From: Edaphobacter paludis
Lineage (GTDB): Bacteria; Acidobacteriota; Terriglobia; Terriglobales; Acidobacteriaceae
Direction of reading: 5' to 3'
DNA length: 64,000 nucleotides
NCBI RefSeq assembly: GCF_039993895.1
Contig: NZ_CP121194.1
Location: 1,054,001-1,118,000, forward strand
This document shows positions 34,718-43,721 of this stretch, in pieces. Numbering within the stretch: position 1 is the first letter of the stretch; each line of letters opens with the position of its first letter. Position numbers and translations under genes: made by a program. Under the pieces are notes generated by a model that had not been told where the DNA came from, did no database searches, and saw only the letters and a list, made by a program, of their open reading frames with translations.

Positions 34718-35356
34718 TTACTGATCGAAGTTGGTAGAGGTTTTCTTGCTATTCAGCGGGATGGTGATGGGGAAGGTCCCGATGTGATAAAGATCCACAT
34801 TGAGGACGGCGGATTTGCGGTGGTTCCACGTATCCAGTGTGATGGGGAACTGGAGAAGAACCATGCCTTCTGCGGAGCCGCCGGGAGCGATGAGGATTTC
34901 GCGGCGGAGCGGAGCCGAGGACAGTGGCTTGAGCGCGGGGAAGGAGGTGTAGATGTTGGGAAGGTCCTTCGCTTCGGCAGCGGTGGTCGTGATCTCCTGA
35001 TCGTCGGCGGTGAGAAGTGTAGCGGTGAAGTCTTTGAGAAAGAGAGGAAGGCGCAGAGGGTCGTCGACGCGCAGGTTTGCCAGGACGTAGAGGTTATCCT
35101 CGGCTTTGTCGCTGCCTACGACGAGAGAATCGGACTTGAAGACAGTATGAGTGGGATATACGGCTGTGTGGGTGATGGTAAGGTCTACCGTTTGGGCCGG
35201 CGTGTGGCGGATCACCAGGGCGAGGACAAACCCAAGCAGGAGAAACGCAATAAGGACCGGGGCGATCAGGTTGCGCTGCGTTTGTTGTTCAAATCGTAAG
35301 TCGGTCACTGGATTGAGAATAGCAAGAGAGGATGGCTTATCAAGATTTTTTCTCAC
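34718..35356 (-). CDS. Membrane-anchored protein of unknown function
   Basis: A 212-residue protein from GTG 35356 (an internal GTG about 16 codons later is an alternative start). One transmembrane helix lies near residues 31-50 (NLIAPVLIAFLLLGFVLALV), and the rest is a beta-rich periplasmic domain (LYVLANLRVDDPLRLPLFLK, FTATLLTADDQEITTTAAEA). The arrangement resembles DUF4352-like immunoglobulin-fold proteins, but no named family is recognised. It is nine bases before rsmE and probably cotranscribed with it. Confidence 0.6.
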   Translation of the reverse strand: MRKNLDKPSSLAILNPVTDLRFEQQTQRNLIAPVLIAFLLLGFVLALVIRHTPAQTVDLTITHTAVYPTHTVFKSDSLVVGSDKAEDNLYVLANLRVDDPLRLPLFLKDFTATLLTADDQEITTTAAEAKDLPNIYTSFPALKPLSSAPLRREILIAPGGSAEGMVLLQFPITLDTWNHRKSAVLNVDLYHIGTFPITIPLNSKKTSTNFDQ

Positions 35357-35405
35357 GGTGACACTACACTAAAGTATGCATACCTCGCTAGAGGCTGGCG
35401 TGGTG

Positions 35406-36455
35406 TTATTGGACGGCATATTCATCGAGCAGGACGCTGACCAAGGCCGCCGTGGGAACGGCAACGAGGGCTCCTACGACGCCAGCCAGAGCGGTTCCGC
35501 AGAGCAGGGCGATAAGCACGGTCAGTCCCATGAGGTTGACGCTGGATCGCATGATGCGCGGTGTGAGGTAGGCGTTCTCGATGTTGACATAGATGAGATA
35601 GAAGATGAGGACGCCGGCGACCTTGCTCCAGGAATCGAGTGCCGCTACGCCGGTTACGAGCACCATCGTGACGATGCCTCCGGCGATGGGAATGATGTTG
35701 AACAGGCCCATCAAGACTCCGAGGAGGAGGAAGTAACGGACGTGGAGCAGGCCAAAAACGATGGTGCTGCAGACACCAAGAATCAGCATGAGCAGACCTT
35801 GCCCTAAGAGCCATTTGCTGACCTTCAACTCTGCCTTGTGGAGGGTTTGGTCTAGACGAGCACGCTGCGGATAGGGAAACAGGGAGAGAAAGAAGCGGTA
35901 GGCGTATTCGCCTTCGAGCATGAAATAGATGCAGAGGAAGGCAGCAGTGAGGATGTCGAAGAGGTGCGAAAGCCAGGCGGGCAGAGAGGTAAAGAGGTAG
36001 CTGGCAGTTTCGGTAAGCGCTCCCTCAGCACGCTGGATCACGGAATCGAGATTGAATTTGGCGGCGAAGGGAAGTTTGTTGATGCGTGCAACGGCTTCGG
36101 GTATGCGCTGGGGAAGCTCGGTCGAGAACTCGCGGAGGTCTCTTACGACAGGCGGCAGACCAAAGGTGAAGAAGATAGTGAGGGCGACAAGGACACCGGC
36201 GATGAGAATGACGATGGCGATGCCGCGGGAGGGGCGATAGCTGCGAAATTCGAGCTTGGTAATGCGAACGACGAGGGGCGTAAAAACGACCGCGAAGAGG
36301 GCGCTGACGTAGATAATCTCCAGCTCTTTAAGCAGGTGCCAGGCCAGGTAGAGCGCGAGCAGGACGGCAATGCTGAAGAGAATGTGGCCGCGTACTGCTT
36401 TCCGGGATTCTTTTTCGCCGGGGGTAAGGTTGGGCGTTGAGGTGGCCAGCTTCAT
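35406..36455 (-). CDS. AI-2E family transporter (PerM/YdgK-like)
   Basis: A 349-residue membrane protein with about seven hydrophobic helices. The typical features are the early SALFAVVFTPLVVRI, the amphipathic TFGLPPVVRDLREFSTELPQ, and the late helices with GVLMGLFNIIPIAGGIVTMV and the conserved PRIMRSSVNLMGLTVLIALL. Family members are suggested to export AI-2 or to act as sodium-proton exchangers; the substrate here is not known. ATG is preceded by AGGAG at five bases. Confidence 0.88.
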   Translation of the reverse strand: MKLATSTPNLTPGEKESRKAVRGHILFSIAVLLALYLAWHLLKELEIIYVSALFAVVFTPLVVRITKLEFRSYRPSRGIAIVILIAGVLVALTIFFTFGLPPVVRDLREFSTELPQRIPEAVARINKLPFAAKFNLDSVIQRAEGALTETASYLFTSLPAWLSHLFDILTAAFLCIYFMLEGEYAYRFFLSLFPYPQRARLDQTLHKAELKVSKWLLGQGLLMLILGVCSTIVFGLLHVRYFLLLGVLMGLFNIIPIAGGIVTMVLVTGVAALDSWSKVAGVLIFYLIYVNIENAYLTPRIMRSSVNLMGLTVLIALLCGTALAGVVGALVAVPTAALVSVLLDEYAVQ

Positions 36456-36507
36456 TCTCCTGTGGGGCTTGTGACAGGTTGGATGCAGATAATGTGCGCG
36501 CGGCGGT

Positions 36508-37098
36508 TCAGAGACGATCGTGCGGAGTTTGAGTAAGCGCGGCGATCAAGGCATCGACGGTCTCCTCCGAGGTGAGGACGGTGGTGTCGATGGTGAGATG
36601 GGCTAGGCGACGATAGAGCGGGTGACGGGCACTGAAGCGGAGTTGGGCTGCATCCGGATCTTCGAGCACAGGCCGAGCGATGCCCTGCATCATGCAGCGA
36701 TCGAAGAGGACGGGGAAGGGCGCGTCGAGGAAGATGGTGAAGGTCGCGGGGGTCTGCTCCAACAGCAGACGATTGGTCAGGCCCTCGGGAGTTCCTCCGC
36801 CCAGGGCGAGAACTGTATTGGACTGGCCGAGCGCGGAGGCCAGTGCGGTGGATTCGAGGAGGCGGAAGCGGGCTTCGCCGTGGCGATCGAAGAGCTGGGG
36901 AATGGTGGCTCCTGTGCGCTGCTCAAGATGGGCGTCAAGGTCGAGGAAGGTCCAGCCGAGGCGCGAGGCGAGGACGCGGCCGATGGTTGACTTGCCCGCG
37001 CCCATGAATCCGGTGAGGACGAGACGTCGAAGGTGCGGCGGGCTGGCCAGTTCGATCACGGGTTTCATTTCGGATTCAGTGTCGGTTTGATTGCTCAT
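36508..37098 (-). CDS. aroK: Shikimate kinase
   Basis: Phosphorylates shikimate in the aromatic amino-acid pathway. I chose ATG 37098 (196 residues, MSNQTDTESEM), although an in-frame start at 37152 exists. The P-loop is LTGFMGAGKSTIG, followed by the shikimate-binding FLDLDAHLEQRTG and LGGGTPEG, with the lid arginine in GIARPVLED. Length is slightly longer than usual because of about 25 unconserved N-terminal residues. It follows the AI-2E gene on the same strand in reverse order, with 52 bases between. Confidence 0.92.
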   Translation of the reverse strand: MSNQTDTESEMKPVIELASPPHLRRLVLTGFMGAGKSTIGRVLASRLGWTFLDLDAHLEQRTGATIPQLFDRHGEARFRLLESTALASALGQSNTVLALGGGTPEGLTNRLLLEQTPATFTIFLDAPFPVLFDRCMMQGIARPVLEDPDAAQLRFSARHPLYRRLAHLTIDTTVLTSEETVDALIAALTQTPHDRL

Positions 37099-37370
37099 GG
37101 ATATCATGGCCTTCTTTAGTTTAGTTTGGCTTGGATTTTTGGTGGCGAACATACAAAAGCCACGATCTTTAGGATCGCGGCTCGGGAAGTTCGAAGACTC
37201 TGAAAGTTGGCGCTGGTATCAGAGAGTCATGCGAGGGTTCCGCCGGGCCGCAGCAATGGGCCAGTAGCGGAAGCTAAAGAAAGCGGGCTGGAAGCGGCTC
37301 GACATGACAAGTTCACAATACACGGGCAAGGTTGCGGTTGCAAGGATTAACTATTGCCATTTGCTCCCGC

Positions 37371-37440
37371 GAGGTACCCCCTACCCCATACTTTACCTGC
37401 AAAGTCTTCCATCTAAAAGAGATATTTCTAAAGTCTTGTA
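37371..37440. repeat. Intergenic element, copy B
   Basis: GAGGTACCCCCTACCCCATA, then CTTTACC and two direct AAAGTCTT blocks (one near 37401, one near 37430). It resembles copy A at 4598-4680 in block order and spacing. It lies in the gene-free stretch 37153-37832 between aroK and the anti-sigma gene. In the same stretch ACCTGTTT-T-AAACAGGT (37464-37480) is a nearly perfect palindrome of unknown role. No gene is convincing here; a frame at 37547-37798 has no support. Confidence 0.4.
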
Positions 37441-37463
37441 TCCATTGAGGTTGCGGGTAAAGT

Positions 37464-37480
37464 ACCTGTTTTAAACAGGT
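37464..37480. promoter_or_regulatory. 17-base palindrome in gene-free stretch
   Basis: ACCTGTTT and AAACAGGT form an eight-base inverted repeat around one central T. It is a plausible dimer-binding site but no flanking gene start lies within 300 bases, so its role is unknown. Confidence 0.25.
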
Positions 37481-37684
37481 TAGGGGCGAGTAGTAGAGAC
37501 GAGTTCCAGGGATTATTCTTCCCCGTTTTCTATTTTAGTAAATTGAATGAAACTGATATGCAGTTTTTGGATGTTTATTTTCGTTGCTGCAAGCTATTCA
37601 ATTGTATGGAGTTATTTGAATAGGTGGTGTTTCAAAGGATGCTCGCGGGACTTGACAAGAATATTGCTTTGCCTGGGTGCAAGC

Positions 37685-37715
37685 CAAAAATACACCGGTC
37701 TCTCCGCTCCGGTGT
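37685..37715 (-). terminator. Terminator after sigma/anti-sigma genes
   Basis: Inverted repeat ACACCGG (37692-37698) and CCGGTGT (37709-37715). On the minus strand it is followed by ATTTTTG (complement of 37685-37691). It lies 118 bases downstream of the anti-sigma gene stop, as expected for the end of that operon. Confidence 0.6.
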
Positions 37716-37832
37716 CAAAAGCGTGGCCTCTGGTAAAAGATGGCTTGAGCTTTGTGAGTGGAGTGGAGAGAGCGGTGTGGTTTTTCAGCATCCGTTAGCA
37801 AACCATCTATGAGGATATGGCAGATGGGCCGA

Positions 37833-38132
37833 TTATTCAGAAGTATGAGGCGCTGCGGCTATGCGATCTGAATCCATACCTTCCTGGATCTTTTTCCATA
37901 CATTGTCGCTGGGTTCGAGTGTGGGTTGCAGAAGAAGGCTGGCCTGATCGGCGATGTACTGCAGATCGCGTACGAGAGCCGAACAGTTGTCGCAGACCTT
38001 CAGGTGCTCGACCAGAGCTGGATCTTCGGGAATACCGTTACCGCCGGAGGCGAAGAGATCAGGGAGCTGCTCCTGAAACTCGGCGCAGGAGATGGTGGCA
38101 GGAAATTTCGAATTGGAATTGTTCGAAGTCAT
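37833..38132 (-). CDS. Zinc-type anti-sigma factor
   Basis: A 99-residue protein with a putative zinc-binding anti-sigma fold: [14 protein letters not shown] at the N terminus, then [14 protein letters not shown], giving the HxxxCxxC pattern of the zf-HC2 family. No membrane helix is visible, so it should be cytoplasmic. Its ATG overlaps the sigma factor stop by four bases (ATGA on the minus strand), and it should bind and inhibit the sigma factor encoded just upstream. A longer upstream extension of the frame is unsupported. Confidence 0.85.
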   Translation of the reverse strand: MTSNNSNSKFPATISCAEFQEQLPDLFASGGNGIPEDPALVEHLKVCDNCSALVRDLQYIADQASLLLQPTLEPSDNVWKKIQEGMDSDRIAAAPHTSE

Positions 38133-38791
38133 TGAGCGGCCTCCTTGAGGCCGGCTTGCTGGATAGACTGCTCGGGTTGACGAAGCAGTTCGCGTAGCTT
38201 GAGTCGTGCCTTGTGTAGCTGGGATTTGCTGTTTCCGGTGGAGCATTCGAGCATGGTGGCAATTTCATTATGCTCGAAGCCTTCGACGTCGTGGAGAATG
38301 AATACCATGCGGTAGCCAGGGGGTAACGAGGTCACGGCGCGCTCCAAGGCCACTCGGTCGACCGAACCAGCGAGTTGCGGGTCACGGCTGCCGAAATCGC
38401 GCTTTGGTGCGTCGTCTTCCGATGGGTTGATCGTCTCTTCGAGAGAGACCAGATTCAAGCCCTTTTTGCGGAGATGCATCAGGACCAGGTTGACGGTAAG
38501 GCGATGCAGCCAGGTCGAGAAGGCCGATTCCCCGCGGAAGCTGCCGATCTTGCGAAAGAGGTGGAGAAAGGCCTCCTGGGTCATGTCTTCGGCTTCGGAG
38601 ACGTTGCCGAGCATGCGGAGGCAAAGGGTGTAGACGCGGCGCTTATGGAGCGCATAGAGCTTGGAGAATGCTTCGGCATCTCCGTTTTTTGCGGCCTCGA
38701 TGGCTTCGGCTTCACCGGCGATCGGCGGATTTCGTTTGAACAGGCTGGGCCCGGGCTTCGTTTCAATCATACGTAGGCCTTGTTGCTCCAT
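38129..38791 (-). CDS. ECF-type RNA polymerase sigma factor
   Basis: A 220-residue extracytoplasmic function sigma factor. Region 2 includes [38 protein letters not shown] and [11 protein letters not shown], and region 4 (about 145-200) has [20 protein letters not shown] and [20 protein letters not shown]. The RpoE-like group is likely. The start at 38791 is uncertain; MIETK about seven codons later is an alternative. Its own anti-sigma factor follows, so autoregulation is expected. Confidence 0.9.
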   Translation of the reverse strand: MEQQGLRMIETKPGPSLFKRNPPIAGEAEAIEAAKNGDAEAFSKLYALHKRRVYTLCLRMLGNVSEAEDMTQEAFLHLFRKIGSFRGESAFSTWLHRLTVNLVLMHLRKKGLNLVSLEETINPSEDDAPKRDFGSRDPQLAGSVDRVALERAVTSLPPGYRMVFILHDVEGFEHNEIATMLECSTGNSKSQLHKARLKLRELLRQPEQSIQQAGLKEAAQ

Positions 38792-39114
38792 GATGGTTTG
38801 AACTCCATGCTTGTGCGTTGCTTCGTTGTCGCCTGCTTGAAGCTTATCGCAAACGGAGGAATTGGATGGTTCTGAGGTTGGAGGGGAGATGCAGTCAAAA
38901 GGTTGTTTATCCCTCTGTATAAGACGGATTTCAAAGGGTTTGGTTAGGTAGCTGGCTTAGGGTGATTCGATTGCGAATATTCGCTCATAGACGCTAATTC
39001 AGGACAGGGAAGAGCAAAAGGCAAAATACTGGGGGTCTTTCCACTGCGCTTCGCTCCGGTCGAGATAACTTTGCTTTGGTCATAAATGATGTGCGTCTGC
39101 CGCTTCATGAAGTT

Positions 39115-40224
39115 TTACGATCCGATGAAGCGGGCGTAGAGGGAGCGGGCGAGGGTTACGTCGGTGGTGCCCTGGATGATGGCGCGGCCATCTGCGAAGA
39201 GGGTGAGGGTGTGGGGCGGGCGCTCGAAACGCAGGAGGAGATCGTTGAAACGGACGGTGCCGTGCGGGCTGAGGCGGTCGCGCATGGCGCTGAAGTCGAC
39301 GGGGCGGTGGTGCTCGTGGATCTGGACGGAGTTTCGTCCGCAGAGTGTGATGTGGGGGCGGCCTTCGCCGGCGAGATGAGTGAACTGCCGCTGGCCACAG
39401 ACGGTGCAGCCGGGGCGGGGCTGGCTGGTCGAGATCTCGGAGCGCTCGCTCGTCCAGAGGTCGAAGGAGAGTAACGATCGGCGCATGAGGTTCGATTGGC
39501 CGGTGAGAAATTTGAGGGCTTCGGTGACCTGGATGGACGCCGCCAGATTGACGGCGGTGCTGAGGATGCCAGAGGTATCGCAGGTTTCGACCGGTCCCGT
39601 GGGGGGCTTGGGGAAGATGCAGGCGAGGCAGGCGGTGGGGGAGTAAGGAACAGGGATCGGGGAAAGAGGGTCAGGGGTGCAGCCCGGAGGGAGGATGTTC
39701 ATGGTTGCAGCGTAGGCGCCGATGGCGGCGGCGTAGATCCAGGGCTTCGCTTGCTGGACGGCGAAGTCGTTGATCAGGTAGCGGGTTTCGAAGTTGTCGG
39801 TGGCGTCGAGGATGAGGTCGGCGGAGCTGAGGAGTTCAGCAATGTTGGCTGGAACGAGGTCTGCGATGTGAGCGTGGACGACGACGCCGGAGTTGAAGAG
39901 CGCGATCTTGCGGCGGGCGGCTTCGGCCTTGGGCAGAGATTCCAGGGCGTCGGCTTCGTCGAAGAGGACCTGGCGCTGGAGATTGGATGGCTCGACAAAG
40001 TCGCGGTCGATGAGGGTAAGCGTGCCGACGCCGGCGCGGGCAAGGAGCGATGCGGAGGCCGCCCCGGTAGCCCCAACTCCTATGATGGCAACGTGGGCGG
40101 AGGCGAGCTTCTGCTGACCTGCTTTACCGATGCCGGGAAAGAGCATCTGACGCGAATAGCGGTCTTCATTCGAGATCGTGGTGGAACTCAAAATGGCTGC
40201 GGGGATGGAGGCGTCCTGGGGCAT
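39115..40224 (-). CDS. MoeB/ThiF/HesA family adenylyltransferase
   Basis: E1-like enzyme that adenylates the C-terminal glycine of a ubiquitin-like sulfur carrier such as MoaD or ThiS. The 369-residue protein has EDRYSRQMLFPGIGKAGQQK, the ATP-binding AIIGVGATGAASASLLARAG, LIDRDFVEPSNLQRQVLFDE, ILDATDNFETRYLIND, the catalytic-cysteine region VETCDTSGIL and a zinc site formed by CLAC and CTVC. The C-terminal 90 residues form a small extra domain. moaD/moaE are encoded 15 kb away at 55659-56377. Function as MoeB or ThiF cannot be separated from sequence. Confidence 0.88.
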   Translation of the reverse strand: MPQDASIPAAILSSTTISNEDRYSRQMLFPGIGKAGQQKLASAHVAIIGVGATGAASASLLARAGVGTLTLIDRDFVEPSNLQRQVLFDEADALESLPKAEAARRKIALFNSGVVVHAHIADLVPANIAELLSSADLILDATDNFETRYLINDFAVQQAKPWIYAAAIGAYAATMNILPPGCTPDPLSPIPVPYSPTACLACIFPKPPTGPVETCDTSGILSTAVNLAASIQVTEALKFLTGQSNLMRRSLLSFDLWTSERSEISTSQPRPGCTVCGQRQFTHLAGEGRPHITLCGRNSVQIHEHHRPVDFSAMRDRLSPHGTVRFNDLLLRFERPPHTLTLFADGRAIIQGTTDVTLARSLYARFIGS

Positions 40225-40385
40225 AGTAAAAGCGGCTGCGTGCGCTCAAAGAGCGCTGCTCTTTCGTAGTATAGGGAATGCGTGGATGGTTGATGGGAGT
40301 TGGCCGACATCGCAGGAGTTTTTGGCATCCAATCCTGCTCAGGGCAAGTCTTATCCTGCTCCGACTAAGTGTTCAGTATTGACTG

Positions 40386-43300
40386 GTGAGAGAAACAGAG
40401 AAATGGCGGGTGTGCTTGTCGGGTTGGCTTAGGAGAGGATGTGCGGGTTTGAGGCTTAGGAGAGGAGGTACTGGGCTCGCGGCGGCGACTCGATTGATTG
40501 CCGCGCTTGTGCTGCTGGGCGGTTTTGCGACTGCGCAGAATATTCCTTCGCCTGTTCCCTCTCCGGTTCCGTCGACCACAGATGGAGAGCAGGCTCCTGC
40601 CGTGGTGCCGAACCCCAGGATTGTGCCGCAAGCGCCGACTGCGGAGACGCCGGAGGAGGCGCAGCAGCGGATCAACGCATCTCTGGCTGACTTTGGTCCG
40701 GCACTTTCGACGACAGTGTGGCAATGGAAGGGGTTGCACGTCAGCAAGATTGAATTTGAAGGGGTGACCTTCGATGCGACGGACAAGTTGCCGAGCCAGC
40801 TTGCGCAGAAGGCGGGCGCGCCCTTCGATCCGGAGAAGGTTCGCCAGAGCACGCGACGGTTATTTGCCAGCGGGCGTTATCGCGATGTCGAGGTGAGGGG
40901 CGTTCGGCAGGGCGACAGCGTAACGCTGATCTTTGCCGGATCGCCGCGGTATTACGTTGGCCGGGTGACAATTGCGAACGTCAAGAGCGAGCGACTGACT
41001 TCGTTGCTTGAGTATGCGACCAAACTGAGTCCGGGGACAGGGCTGACTCGAACGGCAGTGTCGGATGGAGTGGAGGGGATTAGACAGACGCTGGAGCAGC
41101 AGGGCTATTACCAGCCGAAGGTCTCTGCGAAGACGGTGACCGATGAAGCTGGAGACCAGGTCAATGTGACGTATACGGTCGATGTTGGGCCGCAGGCGCG
41201 CATCGGGCAGGTGCAGTTGGAGGGTACCGACCCTGGACTGACGCTGGAGCAGTTCAAGAAAAAGGGAAAGTTGAAGACCGGGAAAAAAGTGACCCGGGAC
41301 ACGACCAGCAATGCGCTGACGCGACTGCGCGCTCAATATCAGAAGAAGGACCATCTGGAAGCGGTGGTGACGCTGCAGAAGCAGACGTATGTCCCGGTGC
41401 GGAAACAACTGGACTACGACTTCCACGCTGACCAGGGACCGGTGGTAAAGGTACTGGTGGAGGGGGTGAAGCTCTCGAAGAGCCGCCTCCATCTACTGGT
41501 GCCGATCTTTGAAGAGGGGACCATCGACAACGACCTGCTGAACGAGGGCGTCTACAACATTCGCGACTACGTGCAGCAGCAGGGATACTTCGACGCGACG
41601 GTTCAGGTCCGCGTGATCGGAGAAGATACGCCGTCGGAGCGAGTGGTATTCACGGTCGATCGGGGCGCGAAGCACAAGGTGCTCGCTGTGAATATCAAGG
41701 GAAATAAGTACTTCACTGCGGACCTTCTCAAAGAGAGGATGCAGGTGCAGAAGGCCAATCTGTACCTGCGCAGTGGACGGTATAGCCCTTCGCTGGTGAC
41801 GGCGGATGTCAATTCGATTGAGGCGCTGTATCGAGCAAACGGCTTCGATCAGGCCAAGGTGACTACCGATGTTAAGGACGTTGATGATGCACCGGATGGC
41901 AAGCCTCTGAAATTCGCGCAGATTCGTGTGACCTATGTGGTGAATGAAGGGAAGCAACAGAAGTTTGGCACCGTCAACCTGGCTGGCGTCGATCCGAGCC
42001 GTATGACCGAGATCAAGGGCCTGATGAACTCGCAGCAGGGCCAGCCGTTTTCGCTGGTGACGCTTTCGGGCGACCGTGACGCGGTGCTGGGATACTACCT
42101 GAGTCACGGATTTGATCAGGTGAGGGTTGAGGTTAAACAGGAGAACAAGGCTGATGCCACCAAGGTCAATGTCGTGCTGAATGTGACCGAAGGGCCGCAG
42201 GTTTTTATCAATCATGTGTTGCTCTCGGGGATCGATCGCACCAAGCCGGCGGTGGTGGAAAAGCGCATCCTGGTGCACCCGGGCGACCCGCTCGACCAGA
42301 GCGCGCTGCTGGAGACGCAGAGAAATCTTTACAACATGGCACTCTTCAATGAGGTTGTGGCGGCAGTGCAGAATCCAGCGGGAGATGCGCCCACAAAGAA
42401 TGTACTGGTGCAGGTGACTGAGGCGAAGCGGTGGAATATTACATACGGAGTTGGACTCGAAGCGCAGACGGGCACCCCGAGCCGGGGCACGATCTCGGAG
42501 GCTTCGTGTATACAACTCGGCAATCCCAGTTGCAACAAAGATATAACCCAGAACGGTAAAGCGGGAGTCAGCCCGCGAGTATCGATCGACGTATCGAGAA
42601 TTAATCTACGCGGTACGGAAGACTCGCTGACGTTGCACGGGTCGTATGGGCTGTTGGAGGAGATTGGAACGCTGACCTTTCAGAATCCGCATTTGTTTGG
42701 GAGAAAGGATCTTTCGGCGAGCCTCTCTGGCGGTTACTCGAATGTGCAGGACATCACGACGTTTGCCTCTTCCACGCTGCAGGGTGATTTTCGGGTGACG
42801 GAGAAGGTGAAGCGCGCAGATACGTTTATGTACGACTTTCAGTACCGCAGGGTTAAGGTCGATCCCAACAGCCTACAGGTTTCGGCGGACTTGATCCCAT
42901 TACTCTCGCAGCCTGTCCGGGTAGGCGGGCCCGGGATTACGTGGTTCCACGACACGAGGTCGCCGAGTCCGCTGGATGCGGTGAAGGGCTCGTACACGAC
43001 CATCCAAGGTTTCCTGGCATCGTCGAAGTTCGGATCGCAGACCGACTTCTACAAGCTCGATGGAACCAACTCGACCTACTATGAGTTCGGCAAACAGAAA
43101 TATGTGCTGGCGCGAAGCACGCGTATTGGATATGAGCGGGCTTCGGGCGTGAATCCCAACGCAACAACGGACGTCTGTCAGGGAGTCCTGCTGACTACTA
43201 ACCCCAGTTGCGACGCTGTGCCGCTGCCGGAGCGGCTATATGCCGGCGGTGCGAGTTCGCATCGAGGTTTTGGAATCAATGCTGCGGGGCCGCGTGATCT

Positions 43301-43721
43301 ACAGACGGGTTTCCCGGTAGGCGGCAAGGCCGCGCTGGTCAATTCGCTCGAACTGCGTCTGCCGCCCCCGACGCTGCCCTATGTGGGGAGCAGCGTTAGC
43401 TTTGTGGTCTTTCACGATATGGGGAATGTGTTTCAGAATGCGGGCGATATGTTTCCCAGCTTTCTACGGTTTCATCAGCCGAACAAGCAGACGTGCTCGG
43501 ATGTATCGGGTAAGGTCGGCACGTGCAACTTCAACTATTTCTCTCATGCCGTTGGTTTGGGAGCGCGCTATAAGACTCCCGTTGGGCCGATCCGCGTGGA
43601 CTTCAGCTATAACCTGAATCCACCGATGTATCCGGTGATCTATGACTTCAATAATCATCCTCCACACGTAGGTCAGGCTGGTCACTTCAATTTTTTCTTC
43701 AGCATTGGACAGAGCTTCTAA
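40386..43721 (+). CDS. Omp85 outer-membrane assembly protein with about seven POTRA repeats
   Basis: A 1111-residue BamA/TamA-family protein. The signal region is near residues 31-52 (LIAALVLLGGFATAQ); the GTG at 40386 is uncertain and the start could lie up to 20 codons downstream. I count seven POTRA-like repeats starting at about residues 117, 190, 270, 352, 430, 524 and 605 (for example HVSKIEFEGV, KVLAVNIKGNKYFTADLL and FINHVLLSGI). A barrel from about 682 follows, with the L6-loop RGF motif (SSHRGFG, about 957). Canonical BamA has five repeats and TamA three. It is followed directly by a SurA-like gene (stop TAA immediately adjoining ATG) and tamB. Confidence 0.87.
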   Translation: MRETEKWRVCLSGWLRRGCAGLRLRRGGTGLAAATRLIAALVLLGGFATAQNIPSPVPSPVPSTTDGEQAPAVVPNPRIVPQAPTAETPEEAQQRINASLADFGPALSTTVWQWKGLHVSKIEFEGVTFDATDKLPSQLAQKAGAPFDPEKVRQSTRRLFASGRYRDVEVRGVRQGDSVTLIFAGSPRYYVGRVTIANVKSERLTSLLEYATKLSPGTGLTRTAVSDGVEGIRQTLEQQGYYQPKVSAKTVTDEAGDQVNVTYTVDVGPQARIGQVQLEGTDPGLTLEQFKKKGKLKTGKKVTRDTTSNALTRLRAQYQKKDHLEAVVTLQKQTYVPVRKQLDYDFHADQGPVVKVLVEGVKLSKSRLHLLVPIFEEGTIDNDLLNEGVYNIRDYVQQQGYFDATVQVRVIGEDTPSERVVFTVDRGAKHKVLAVNIKGNKYFTADLLKERMQVQKANLYLRSGRYSPSLVTADVNSIEALYRANGFDQAKVTTDVKDVDDAPDGKPLKFAQIRVTYVVNEGKQQKFGTVNLAGVDPSRMTEIKGLMNSQQGQPFSLVTLSGDRDAVLGYYLSHGFDQVRVEVKQENKADATKVNVVLNVTEGPQVFINHVLLSGIDRTKPAVVEKRILVHPGDPLDQSALLETQRNLYNMALFNEVVAAVQNPAGDAPTKNVLVQVTEAKRWNITYGVGLEAQTGTPSRGTISEASCIQLGNPSCNKDITQNGKAGVSPRVSIDVSRINLRGTEDSLTLHGSYGLLEEIGTLTFQNPHLFGRKDLSASLSGGYSNVQDITTFASSTLQGDFRVTEKVKRADTFMYDFQYRRVKVDPNSLQVSADLIPLLSQPVRVGGPGITWFHDTRSPSPLDAVKGSYTTIQGFLASSKFGSQTDFYKLDGTNSTYYEFGKQKYVLARSTRIGYERASGVNPNATTDVCQGVLLTTNPSCDAVPLPERLYAGGASSHRGFGINAAGPRDLQTGFPVGGKAALVNSLELRLPPPTLPYVGSSVSFVVFHDMGNVFQNAGDMFPSFLRFHQPNKQTCSDVSGKVGTCNFNYFSHAVGLGARYKTPVGPIRVDFSYNLNPPMYPVIYDFNNHPPHVGQAGHFNFFFSIGQSF

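Noticed and set aside
37547-37798. Short plus-strand frame in the aroK/anti-sigma gap
   Set aside because: No ribosome site, no conserved sequence, and it overlaps the minus-strand terminator for the sigma operon.
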